Shown here in pieces: positions 53,918 to 61,823 of a stretch of DNA of 64,000 nucleotides (positions are counted from its first letter, which is position 1; the number at the start of each line of letters is the position of its first letter). The notes beneath the pieces were generated by a model that was not told the origin of the DNA, did no database searches, and saw nothing but the letters and a program-made list of their open reading frames with translations. The translations under genes and the position numbers were made by a program. Source of the DNA: UBA7328 sp002471345. Its GTDB lineage: Bacteria; Bacteroidota; Bacteroidia; Chitinophagales; Saprospiraceae. Location: contig CAXGOB010000021.1 of NCBI GenBank assembly GCA_964011275.1, positions 1 through 64,000 on the forward strand. The letters run 5' to 3'.

Positions 53918-55294
53918 TTCCTTTTGTGCTTGCATCCTACGAAAATAATCTTTGGCCTTTGCTAATACTTTTTTCGACAATAAGATAGTAGCAATCATAG
54001 TAGGAAACGCCATCAAGGCATAAAATCCATCAATAAGATTAATTATAGCATCTAATGAGAAAGTAGCCCCAATCATTATACTAGCTATATAAAAATAATT
54101 ATACCAGTGAGCTTTATCTGCTCCTATTAAAAATGAAAGACACTTAGTCCCATAATAGGAAAAAGAGAACAATGAAGATATGCTAAACACAGCCACACAT
54201 AGCAACAATAGATAAGGTCCAAAACCATGAAAAACATCACTAAAGGCGGATGCCGTAAGGCTTACTCCATTACTATCTGATGTAAGCCATGTGTCTGTTA
54301 CCAAAATGGCAAGTGCCGTAAGAGTACACACTACTAGAGTATCTATAGCAGGTCCAAGCATAGCTACTAAACCTTCTCTGATCGGTTCATTTGTTTTAGC
54401 CGCGCCGTGAGCCATTGGGGCAGTACCAATACCTGCTTCATTAGAAAAAGCCCCTCTCCTGATTCCCAATAAAATGAGCCCTCCAAGCATACCACCTAAA
54501 AGAGGATCTCCTGAATAGTGTTCAGCAGCAAAAGCATCAGTTATAATTAATGATAGATAATGTGGCACTTGTTCATAATTAGCAATGAGTATAACTACAA
54601 CAAGTAAAAAGTAAAGCACTACCATTGTTGGCACTAGCTTCGTCGCAGTATCACTTATTCTTTTTATCCCGCCAAAAATTACAACACATGTAATAAGAAT
54701 TAAAATAATCCCAATAGTAGCATTTACTGAAGTAGTCACTTCTATACCTTGAGGTGCTAAAAGTATATCACCTACAGCTTGAGTCAGTTGATTTACATTG
54801 AATACAGGTAAAGCGCCAATTAAGCCAGCCAAACTAAAAAAAATGGCCAAAGGCTTCCATTTCTTACCTAATCCTTCCACAATAAAATACATAGGGCCTC
54901 CTTGAACTCGTCCAGCACTATCTTTTCCTCTATAAAGAATAGATAGTGTACAAGTAAAGAATTTAGTGCACATTCCTATCAGTCCACTGACCCACATCCA
55001 GAAAATGGCACCCGGGCCTCCTATCGTAATAGCTACAGCTACTCCCGCAATATTACCCATACCTATAGTAGAAGAAAGTGCTGTTGTAAGCGCCGCAAAA
55101 TGGCTAATCTCCCCTTCTGATTGCTCATCATCATATTTTCCCCTTAGAATATTAATAGAGTGAAATAGATATCTAAATGATATCATCTTGCTCATGAAGA
55201 GGAGAAACAAACCACCACCTACAAGTAATATAAGTAATGGAAACCCCCATACAAATGAGGCAAAATCTGAAATTAATTGATCGATCTGTGACAT
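53909..55294 (-). CDS. Alanine/glycine:Na+ symporter (AGCS family)
   Basis: A 461-residue inner-membrane transporter. Signatures: GMGNIAGVAVAITIGGPGAIFWMWVSGLIGMCTKF and RRGAFSNEAGIGTAPMAHGAAKTNEP, both diagnostic of AGCS/AlsT proteins, with ~10 TM helices. The start directly abuts the stop of the DinB gene upstream (55295), so the two form a unit. Confidence 0.95.
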   Translation of the reverse strand: MSQIDQLISDFASFVWGFPLLILLVGGGLFLLFMSKMISFRYLFHSINILRGKYDDEQSEGEISHFAALTTALSSTIGMGNIAGVAVAITIGGPGAIFWMWVSGLIGMCTKFFTCTLSILYRGKDSAGRVQGGPMYFIVEGLGKKWKPLAIFFSLAGLIGALPVFNVNQLTQAVGDILLAPQGIEVTTSVNATIGIILILITCVVIFGGIKRISDTATKLVPTMVVLYFLLVVVILIANYEQVPHYLSLIITDAFAAEHYSGDPLLGGMLGGLILLGIRRGAFSNEAGIGTAPMAHGAAKTNEPIREGLVAMLGPAIDTLVVCTLTALAILVTDTWLTSDSNGVSLTASAFSDVFHGFGPYLLLLCVAVFSISSLFSFSYYGTKCLSFLIGADKAHWYNYFYIASIMIGATFSLDAIINLIDGFYALMAFPTMIATILLSKKVLAKAKDYFRRMQAQKELK

Positions 55295-55765
55295 CTACTT
55301 ATCTAAAAATCTTCGAATATCAATACATGTTCCAATATGCATTCCTTCATGCAAATTATTGAACTCTATAGCATCTTCTATAGAGGTCAGTTCATATCCA
55401 AAACTAGTAGTATACGTTTTGTAATCTTCAAATTTTCCTTTTTTGTAATCTTGCTCAAATTGAACAATAAGGCTTTCGGAGAGTTCCACTAATTGGTCCA
55501 CTTCAGATTGTGTAATTAAAGACTCAGGTTTGGTTCCTTTTCTATATTGACCTATAAGCTCTTGATCCATAGGAGTGGGTAGTCCTGATAACCCATAAGT
55601 AAGTAATTGCTGAGTAGCAATGACATGACCAAAATTCCAAATAATATTATTATTGAAATTTTCTGGAATGTGATTTAATGAATTGAGATCAAATCCATCG
55701 ATAAACTTCATAAAATTTGCCCTTGCAGATCTTAATATTATCATAGTATTACTGATATCCTTCAT
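55295..55765 (-). CDS. DinB-family four-helix-bundle protein
   Basis: A 156-residue DinB-superfamily protein. Ligand-type His residues: WNFGHVIATQQLL and LHEGMHIGTCIDIRR, the usual spacing for a metal site. Possible thiol transferase; unproven. It abuts the symporter gene without a gap. Confidence 0.85.
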   Translation of the reverse strand: MKDISNTMIILRSARANFMKFIDGFDLNSLNHIPENFNNNIIWNFGHVIATQQLLTYGLSGLPTPMDQELIGQYRKGTKPESLITQSEVDQLVELSESLIVQFEQDYKKGKFEDYKTYTTSFGYELTSIEDAIEFNNLHEGMHIGTCIDIRRFLDK

Positions 55766-55868
55766 GCTTTTCTAATTCTTGTGTGGATGAAAATAGGACT
55801 ACTTTTTGTAAAGGTAAATCTAAGACGACTAAATTCTCATAAATCCCATATCTTGATCAATACATAAA

Positions 55869-56399
55869 ATGTTTTCTCAGCATATGAAGTTTTTAGAAAA
55901 AAAACAATTTTTCATTTTAGTGAATATTATTGGTCTTATTGGAATAAGTATCAGTTACTATTTTGGATTAAGTGAAATGCCAAATGGCATCCATGATCTT
56001 TGGGGCAACACTCCGATTTCTATTAGACCAATATATTATATAACCACTTCCTTGGCTTTCATTGGTATCGTATTGTCATTTATTTTTGTGGTTTTCAAAA
56101 CTGATTTGTTTAATTATTATCCAATATCCAGAAGCATTATAGTCATCATGGTTGCATCAATGCTCTGGTTACCTTATACAGCTGACATGATTCAAGAACC
56201 AACTTCATTTACTTGGATTAAGATTCGCATAGCGCTTCTTTTAGTGGGATTAGGCTCCTGGTTTTTCTTTAGGAGAATGTGGCTGATGGGAAATAAAGAA
56301 CATAAAAATTGGAAAAAGACGGCAGTCATAGGTTCAGGACTATTTTTCTTCCACACTATGGTCATGGATGCTTTAATTTGGCCCTACTTCTTCAGATAG
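55869..56399 (+). CDS. Multi-pass membrane protein of unknown function
   Basis: A 176-residue protein with about five hydrophobic helices (FFILVNIIGLIGISISYYFGL, YYITTSLAFIGIVLSFIFVVF, SIIVIMVASMLWLPY, IALLLVGLGSWFFF, AVIGSGLFFFHTMVMDALIW). The start may also be Met-6. I do not recognise the family. It is divergent from the DinB/symporter unit. Confidence 0.65.
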   Translation: MFSQHMKFLEKKQFFILVNIIGLIGISISYYFGLSEMPNGIHDLWGNTPISIRPIYYITTSLAFIGIVLSFIFVVFKTDLFNYYPISRSIIVIMVASMLWLPYTADMIQEPTSFTWIKIRIALLLVGLGSWFFFRRMWLMGNKEHKNWKKTAVIGSGLFFFHTMVMDALIWPYFFR

Positions 56400-56552
56400 G
56401 ATGGCCAATTGGAACTTTTTAATCTCGATTAAACATTTTTATATCAGGTTACAAATCAATTAATTAAGATATTGTTTGAAAAAATTAAAACAATTTTGAC
56501 ACATTTATTTTATCCATAGAGTCTTTATGATATACCAACTAAAAAATATAAC

Positions 56553-57224
56553 ATGCTTATTAAAAAACTATTCTTTATCATCCTAATCTCATTCCCAACA
56601 TTTCTTTTAGCCCAAGTCATAGAAGAGCGGTCTTCTATGAGTGAAGGCGTTCATAGTGCATTTGTAATTGAATTAGAAGGAGCTGATAAAAAGTTGGCAG
56701 AAAATGAGTGGAAAGACTACATCGGTGAATTTGGGAAAACAAAGAGGAATAGAAAAACTAAGGAATGGGTCTCAGAATCAATAGTCATACCTGCTGTGGA
56801 TGATAGCTATAATGTGCAACTTATAGGAAAATTTGAAGATCTAAGAGGCAATTCAAGAGTTCAAGTTTGGCTTAAAATAGATTGAAATTTTATCACCTCT
56901 GAAGACTATACAGATGAAGCAAGGGGTATGAAAGAGTTTTTAGAGGAATATGCACTTGACGTAAAAAAAGCTGTCATTAGTAAAGAAGTAGAGGAAGAAC
57001 AGAAAAGATTGAAGAGTATAGAAAAGGACTTGTCCAAACTTATCAGGAGAAATGAAGGCTTTCATAAGGACATCGAGAAAGCAAATCAAGCTATCCTTAA
57101 AGCCGAAAAAAACATAGAAGACAATGTCATCGCTCAAGAAGATAAGCGCATAGAAATAGCAGAACAAAAAGCAGCGTTGCTTAAAGTTCAAGAGAAACTA
57201 ATGGCAGTAGGTAAGAATAACTAG
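56553..57224 (+). pseudogene. Secreted beta-plus-coiled-coil protein split by an in-frame TGA
   Basis: A signal-peptide protein of 110 codons (LFFIILISFPTFLLAQ; mature VIEERSSMSEGVHSAFVIELEGA) stops at TGA 56883-56885. The same frame continues without a stop (NFITSEDYTDEARG-MKEFLEEYALDVKK) through a long Lys/Glu coiled coil to 57224. The joined 223-codon frame matches a familiar Bacteroidota layout: signal, small beta domain ending in a VWxxxG strand, then coiled coil. A GGA-to-TGA change would restore glycine. A second product from Met at 56928, read-through, or a sequencing error cannot be excluded. Function unknown. Confidence 0.6.
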
Positions 57225-57229
57225 GATAA

Positions 57230-58726
57230 TTATTCTTGCTCCCTTTTGTACAATTTAACTCCATCTTCATAGTACTTGTCACCACTGATCCAGAAAGGAG
57301 CACTAGGAGCATCAGCAATCAACCTTGCCGATAATGCATATGATTTAAAATACTTCAATAAGTAACCAAAATTCAATGAACTTTCTTCATCTGAGGGTTG
57401 GTGATAATACTTAAATATTTCGGCATCAAATGCTCTAAAGCCTAAACTAAAAGTGGGGGCAGGAATTCCCTTTTTAGCAAAATTCACATTGTCTGATCTG
57501 TCGAATAATCCTTCCTCTTTTGCTGGATCTTCTATTCCTTCTAGACCAAAAGCATTACACGCTGACTGTATATGATCTTCAGCAGTTGTTCTTTCCAATC
57601 CTACTACTGATACAATGGTAGTATCATTGTATCCACCATTATCAATGTTGAAATTATAAACAATATCCTCTAGAGCTACTGGAGCATTTTCAACAAAATA
57701 ATTACTGCCTAAAAGTCCTTTTTCTTCAGCCGTAAAAAACACAAATATGGCAGACCTCTTGGTTGGATACATCGCCACGTTTCTAGCTAACTCCAAAATA
57801 GCAGTAACACCTACACCATTATCTCTTGCCCCATTATAGATGGAATCCTGATTAGAATCTGGTTTACCTACACCCACATGATCGTAATGTGCGCTGTAGA
57901 CTATATATTCGTCTCTCAAATCAGGGTCAGTTCCTTCTACATATCCTACAACATTTTTACTGGCTATAGACTTATACTCTGGAACTTCTATAGACAATCC
58001 AACTGTCCCTTCCTCCTTTAATTCTGCTACTTTATTTTCGTCACCAGCATCCATCCAAATATGAAGAAAGTCATCGGACTCATCCTCTTTGAGGGTAGTC
58101 TGTGTTCGATTGAACTGTTGCTTCAGAAATTTAAATGGTACTTTATTAGATTGATATAACTCTATGAGACCAGCAGCACCTATTGATTTTAATTTGGCTA
58201 TTTTTTCTTTGGACTGATAAAACCATCCCTGTACACTTTGAGTCGTTCCATCACCGCAAATCGAGACTACAATTTTGTCTTTAAGTTTTTCGGATGTAAT
58301 CTGATCTTCCTCATTAAAATCTGCAAATGAAAATGAGCGTTCGGCTTCAATATTTGATCCACCGATTATGACAAAATCATTAGGAAAAGTAAACTCATTT
58401 CCATTTATAAGAATCCTTCCACCTGATGGCGGGTCTAAAGTTACGAGTGGTATATTTTGAAAAAATCCATCCATGGATGGAGCTGCATTTACACCATAGC
58501 TCATCAGCTGCGATTTAATATACATTGCAGCTGTTTCTATTCCAGGAGTCCCTACATTTCTACCCATTAGCTCATCAGAAGCAATAAAAGTAAGATGCCC
58601 TTTTACTCTATCCATAGTAATGGAAGAAGACACTTTATCTGCTTCTGATTGTGCAGTTCCTATATTTGAACTTAGGATAGTAAAAACTATGTAGAAGGTT
58701 GAAATTAATATAGAATTGTTAGTCAC
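57230..58726 (-). CDS. M28-family zinc aminopeptidase with PA domain
   Basis: A 498-residue exported metallopeptidase with a signal peptide. A protease-associated domain (~110-240) sits in the catalytic fold. Zinc ligands: YSAHYDHVGVG (His), ARDNGVGVTAILELAR (Asp), FFTAEEKGLLGS (Glu-Glu), NIDNGG (Asp) and FKYYHQPSDEES (His). It releases N-terminal residues from peptides. The start lies only 14 bases from the divergent gene start at 58741. Confidence 0.92.
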   Translation of the reverse strand: MTNNSILISTFYIVFTILSSNIGTAQSEADKVSSSITMDRVKGHLTFIASDELMGRNVGTPGIETAAMYIKSQLMSYGVNAAPSMDGFFQNIPLVTLDPPSGGRILINGNEFTFPNDFVIIGGSNIEAERSFSFADFNEEDQITSEKLKDKIVVSICGDGTTQSVQGWFYQSKEKIAKLKSIGAAGLIELYQSNKVPFKFLKQQFNRTQTTLKEDESDDFLHIWMDAGDENKVAELKEEGTVGLSIEVPEYKSIASKNVVGYVEGTDPDLRDEYIVYSAHYDHVGVGKPDSNQDSIYNGARDNGVGVTAILELARNVAMYPTKRSAIFVFFTAEEKGLLGSNYFVENAPVALEDIVYNFNIDNGGYNDTTIVSVVGLERTTAEDHIQSACNAFGLEGIEDPAKEEGLFDRSDNVNFAKKGIPAPTFSLGFRAFDAEIFKYYHQPSDEESSLNFGYLLKYFKSYALSARLIADAPSAPFWISGDKYYEDGVKLYKREQE

Positions 58727-58740
58727 GTCTGTTTCTTTTT

Positions 58741-59385
58741 ATGAATATTGATGCCGAATTTCGTCTTTTTGTAAAACATATTCATTCTGATTTGAATTAT
58801 CTCGCACATATCCTCCTTTCTTATCCTGATAACGACGAAATGTTGGGTAATTTTCTTGGTGATTTTGTGAGAAAAAAAGATATGCTCATCCTGCCTGAAT
58901 CTATTCAGGTAGGTGTAAACCTCCATAGGGTTATAGACCAATACACTGATAGACATGACTCTGTAAAAAGCTCAGTGGAGATACTAAAGCCCAAAGTTGG
59001 TAGGTATGCTTGGGTCGCAATAGACATAATTAATGACCATTTTCTTTGCCAACAGTGGGAAGATTATTCACCTATCTCACTTAGAGAATTTTGCGATCAC
59101 TTTTACTTCCTTTTAAAAAGAAAGAAAAAAATACTTCCATCTAATCTAAATCAACAAGTGGATATAATGATTGATCATGATTTTCTAATGAACACCTATA
59201 ATCATCACAGGCTTTATAAGACTATGAAGCATATGGAACGTCGAACTTCATTTAAATCTAACTTCACTGACTCTATTCCTATTCTAAAGGAAAAAGAAGA
59301 AGAATTTCAAACAAATTTTAAAGTTCTTTTTGATGATTTAGTCACACTATGTCAAAAAGAAGAAGAGAAGACTAATGCCGAGTAG
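58741..59385 (+). CDS. AcpH-type acyl-carrier-protein phosphodiesterase
   Basis: A ~197-214-residue protein of the AcpH family, which removes phosphopantetheine from acyl-carrier protein. Family core starts at NYLAHILLSYPDNDEMLGNFLGDFV; the first 17 residues of the 58741 reading are unrelated, so the start may be the TTG at 58792, giving a 65-base divergent promoter region instead of 14. Further features: NLHRVIDQYTDRHDSVK and DIINDHFLCQQW. It overlaps the convergent patatin gene by 14 bases. Confidence 0.85.
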   Translation: MNIDAEFRLFVKHIHSDLNYLAHILLSYPDNDEMLGNFLGDFVRKKDMLILPESIQVGVNLHRVIDQYTDRHDSVKSSVEILKPKVGRYAWVAIDIINDHFLCQQWEDYSPISLREFCDHFYFLLKRKKKILPSNLNQQVDIMIDHDFLMNTYNHHRLYKTMKHMERRTSFKSNFTDSIPILKEKEEEFQTNFKVLFDDLVTLCQKEEEKTNAE

Positions 59386-60181
59386 CGTTATTCATAAGAA
59401 ATTCTTCAGATTCTAATTGTCTCAGTGTGTCTTCATAACCTAATTCAATATTTCTTTTTATTCTACTTGTATCAAATGCCATAGGAGAACCTAGAAGCCT
59501 TGATGGTCTAATGAATACAATTCGATCTGACATCTTTCTCTTCTTGTTAGGCCAAAAATGCCGGGCTATAGTTACATCTATACATATAATTTTCTCAAAG
59601 TCATTTCTATTTTCACAAAATGACAAAGGTCTATTATCAAATACTCCTCCATCTATATACACACGATCTCCGATTTGGTGTGGTTGAAAAACAGGAAAGG
59701 TCGAACTCGCAATTACAAATTCAATCAACTTGTCATCGGGGATTTCATTTTTTAATAGATAATGCGGTCTTTTGATAGTCCAATCAAAAACCACCAAGCC
59801 CATATCTAATGGAGAATTTCGTACTATCTCTTCATCAAGATGAGAGCGTATAAGCTTCTTAAGTGGTGATACATCAAATCCTTTTTCCTTGATTACCTGC
59901 CTCGCTATGGCATAAAATTTTCTAGAAAATCTCTTTTTGCTTGGATTCGGTAGTTTTTTAAATACTTTGTCATAGCTCAGAATATTCCAAATTTCCTCTG
60001 CCAGAGATAGGTCATTTTGAAGAAATGCCGCACTATTAATCGCTCCCACAGATGTGCCAAAAACAGCAACAATATTGTCTGTTATCCCAGCTTCTTTTAA
60101 AGCCTTCCAACATCCGATTTGGAATGCTCCCCTAGCTCCTCCTCCAGAAAAAATAAGCGCAACTTTATTATTGTTACTCAT
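59372..60181 (-). CDS. Patatin-like phospholipase
   Basis: A 269-residue serine lipid acyl hydrolase. Catalytic layout complete: oxyanion loop GGGARGAF, nucleophile GTSVG, and the catalytic Asp in DGGVFDNRP. No signal peptide, so cytoplasmic or effector-like. Tail-to-tail overlap with AcpH by 14 bases. Confidence 0.93.
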   Translation of the reverse strand: MSNNNKVALIFSGGGARGAFQIGCWKALKEAGITDNIVAVFGTSVGAINSAAFLQNDLSLAEEIWNILSYDKVFKKLPNPSKKRFSRKFYAIARQVIKEKGFDVSPLKKLIRSHLDEEIVRNSPLDMGLVVFDWTIKRPHYLLKNEIPDDKLIEFVIASSTFPVFQPHQIGDRVYIDGGVFDNRPLSFCENRNDFEKIICIDVTIARHFWPNKKRKMSDRIVFIRPSRLLGSPMAFDTSRIKRNIELGYEDTLRQLESEEFLMNNATRH

Positions 60182-60339
60182 AGTAAATGACGTCTAAATG
60201 AAATGTTTGAGAAATTTTAAATGGATTCAGTGTTGTGATTATCATACAAATCTATGCTGTTTTATATTTTCATGATCAAGAAAAAAGACAAGACTTCAAG
60301 GAGATTTTTCGATCTTAGTAGACTATAATCAAGTATAAC

Positions 60340-61041
60340 ATGACCCAAGATCATATGTCCATCAAAGCATGGTCTGAAGAAGACCGACCTCGAGAAAAAC
60401 TAGCTTCTAAAGGAAGAGCAGCTTTAAGTAATTCTGAGCTCATTGCCATATTACTAGGTTCTGGATCAAAAGATGAAACCGCCGTGAGTTTAGCGCAAAG
60501 ACTATTGAGTACTGTCCATAATGATTTGAATTCTCTTGGAAAGTTAGAACTCCAAGAATTCATGACTTTTAAAGGAATCGGCCCTGCTAAAGCATTAACA
60601 TTAATCGCAGGATTAGAACTCGGAAGAAGGCGCAAAGCTGAATCGATAGATCGAAAACCTATAATACAAAGCAGTAATGATGTGTATCAGCGCATATTTC
60701 AAAAATTTGAAGACCTAAAGCATGAAGAATTCTGGGTGATCTTCCTGAAAAATAATGGAAGCATAATCAAAGAAGAATGCATTTCAAGAGGTGGGGTGAA
60801 TGCTACCATAGTAGACCCAAGAATCATTTTTCAAAAGGCGGTTCAACTTCTTGCTGTGAAAATTATTCTCATCCATAATCATCCTTCTGGTTCATTAAAG
60901 CCAAGCAGTTCTGATATTAGACTTACTGAGAAAATATGTAATGCAGGTAAAGTGCTTGATATCACAGTAAATGACCACTTGATAGTTTCTGAAGAAGGGT
61001 ACTACAGTTTTATGGATGAAGGACTTATACAATACTATTAG
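60340..61041 (+). CDS. radC: RadC-family JAB/MPN+ protein
   Basis: A 233-residue protein, helix-hairpin-helix-like N-terminus (FKGIGPAKALTLIAGLELGRR), then a JAB1-type metalloprotease fold. Metal motif IHNHPSGSLKPSSSDIRL (about residues 177-195) and EECISRGGVNATIVDPR. The original DNA repair role was not upheld; the function is open. No mobile-element or defence genes adjoin it. Confidence 0.93.
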   Translation: MTQDHMSIKAWSEEDRPREKLASKGRAALSNSELIAILLGSGSKDETAVSLAQRLLSTVHNDLNSLGKLELQEFMTFKGIGPAKALTLIAGLELGRRRKAESIDRKPIIQSSNDVYQRIFQKFEDLKHEEFWVIFLKNNGSIIKEECISRGGVNATIVDPRIIFQKAVQLLAVKIILIHNHPSGSLKPSSSDIRLTEKICNAGKVLDITVNDHLIVSEEGYYSFMDEGLIQYY

Positions 61042-61049
61042 AGTGTTTC

Positions 61050-61538
61050 TTAAAATAGGCTCATTTGAATTTCAGGCTGAATAGCGCCCTCAAACTCTAA
61101 GAGCCATTTCTTCATTTCTAAACCTTGAGCATATCCCGTAAGACTTCCATCTGCGCCGATTATACGGTGACATGGTATAATAATTCCGACAGGATTCTTC
61201 CCATTTGCCATTCCGACAGCTCTCACAGATTTTGGATTATTTAGAGCCTTTGCAATGTCTAAATAAGAACAAGTCTGCCCATAAGGAATTGATAAAAGCT
61301 CTTTCCATACAGATTTATAAAAGTCAGTATATCCAGTAAAGTCATAGACCAAATCAAAAGAGGTTCTTTCCTTTGCAAAGTATTGTCTTAACTGTTCTGC
61401 TCCTTTATTAGACCATTCATTTCTATTGTTTTCACTCTGACTTGATTGTATCATTTTGACTCCAGTAACCCCTATATCAGAGGCACTGATAACAATGTTT
61501 CCAAAAGGAGAATCGATAGTAGTATTAAATGATTTCAT
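61050..61538 (-). CDS. ogt: Methylated-DNA--protein-cysteine methyltransferase
   Basis: Repairs O6-alkylguanine by transferring the alkyl group to its own Cys. About 162 residues from the ATG at 61538 (MKSFNTTIDSPFGNIVI); the frame is open to 61586 but that part overlaps the tRNA promoter. Catalytic motif GIIIPCHRIIGADGSLTGYAQG and helix YLDIAKALNNPKSVRAVGMANGKNP. Single-domain Ogt type, no Ada domain. Confidence 0.93.
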   Translation of the reverse strand: MKSFNTTIDSPFGNIVISASDIGVTGVKMIQSSQSENNRNEWSNKGAEQLRQYFAKERTSFDLVYDFTGYTDFYKSVWKELLSIPYGQTCSYLDIAKALNNPKSVRAVGMANGKNPVGIIIPCHRIIGADGSLTGYAQGLEMKKWLLEFEGAIQPEIQMSLF

Positions 61539-61564
61539 AAAAATCTGAATTAGTACGGTTTTCA

Positions 61565-61595
61565 TTTGCAAGAAACAAAAAAGCACATAACTTTG
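61565..61595 (+). promoter_or_regulatory. tRNA-Phe promoter
   Basis: TTTG at 61565-61568, exactly 19 bases, then TAACTTTG at 61588-61595, both perfect matches to the Bacteroidota consensus, with the tRNA 27 bases downstream of the -7 element. It supports the phylum call and the shorter start of the ogt gene. Confidence 0.8.
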
Positions 61596-61622
61596 CTTAC
61601 CCGTTTAAAAAAATGGGAAGGA

Positions 61623-61695
61623 GGTACCTTAGCTCAGTTGGTAGAGCACAGGACTGAAAATCCTGGTGTCCCTGGTTCGATTCCTGGAGGTACCA
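61623..61695 (+). tRNA. tRNA-Phe (GAA)
   Basis: 73 bases with all arms: acceptor GGTACCT / AGGTACC, D stem GCTC/GAGC, anticodon stem CAGGA/TCCTG with loop CTGAAAA (anticodon GAA), T stem CCTGG/CCTGG with loop TTCGATT, discriminator A. CCA is not encoded. Confidence 0.98.
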
Positions 61696-61704
61696 CACTT
61701 TATA

Positions 61705-61731
61705 CAAAAGCTCAGTTTTTCTGGGCTTTTG
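61705..61731 (+). terminator. Terminator after tRNA-Phe
   Basis: 11-bp stem CAAAAGCTCAG / CTGGGCTTTTG (one G-T pair), loop TTTTT. The T-run downstream is short and interrupted, but position directly after the tRNA supports it. Confidence 0.65.
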
Positions 61732-61823
61732 TTATTTATAGCCAATTATAGATCGAACAAATGGCCAATCCGAGGAGTCAAATAATATTTATCCAATTTC
61801 TCTTGGCTCCTCTCTATCGGATT

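Noticed and set aside
60340..61041. radC as a sign of a defence island or mobile element
   Set aside because: Chromosomal RadC copies are widespread; its neighbours (patatin, ogt, tRNA-Phe) show no integrase, repeats at the tRNA end, or restriction genes.
61623..61731. tRNA-Phe as a phage or island attachment site
   Set aside because: No integrase gene nearby and no second copy of the tRNA 3' end seen within the window.
61566..61751. Open frame of 61 codons crossing the tRNA-Phe gene
   Set aside because: It runs through the tRNA and its promoter; the tRNA structure is perfect, so the frame is chance.
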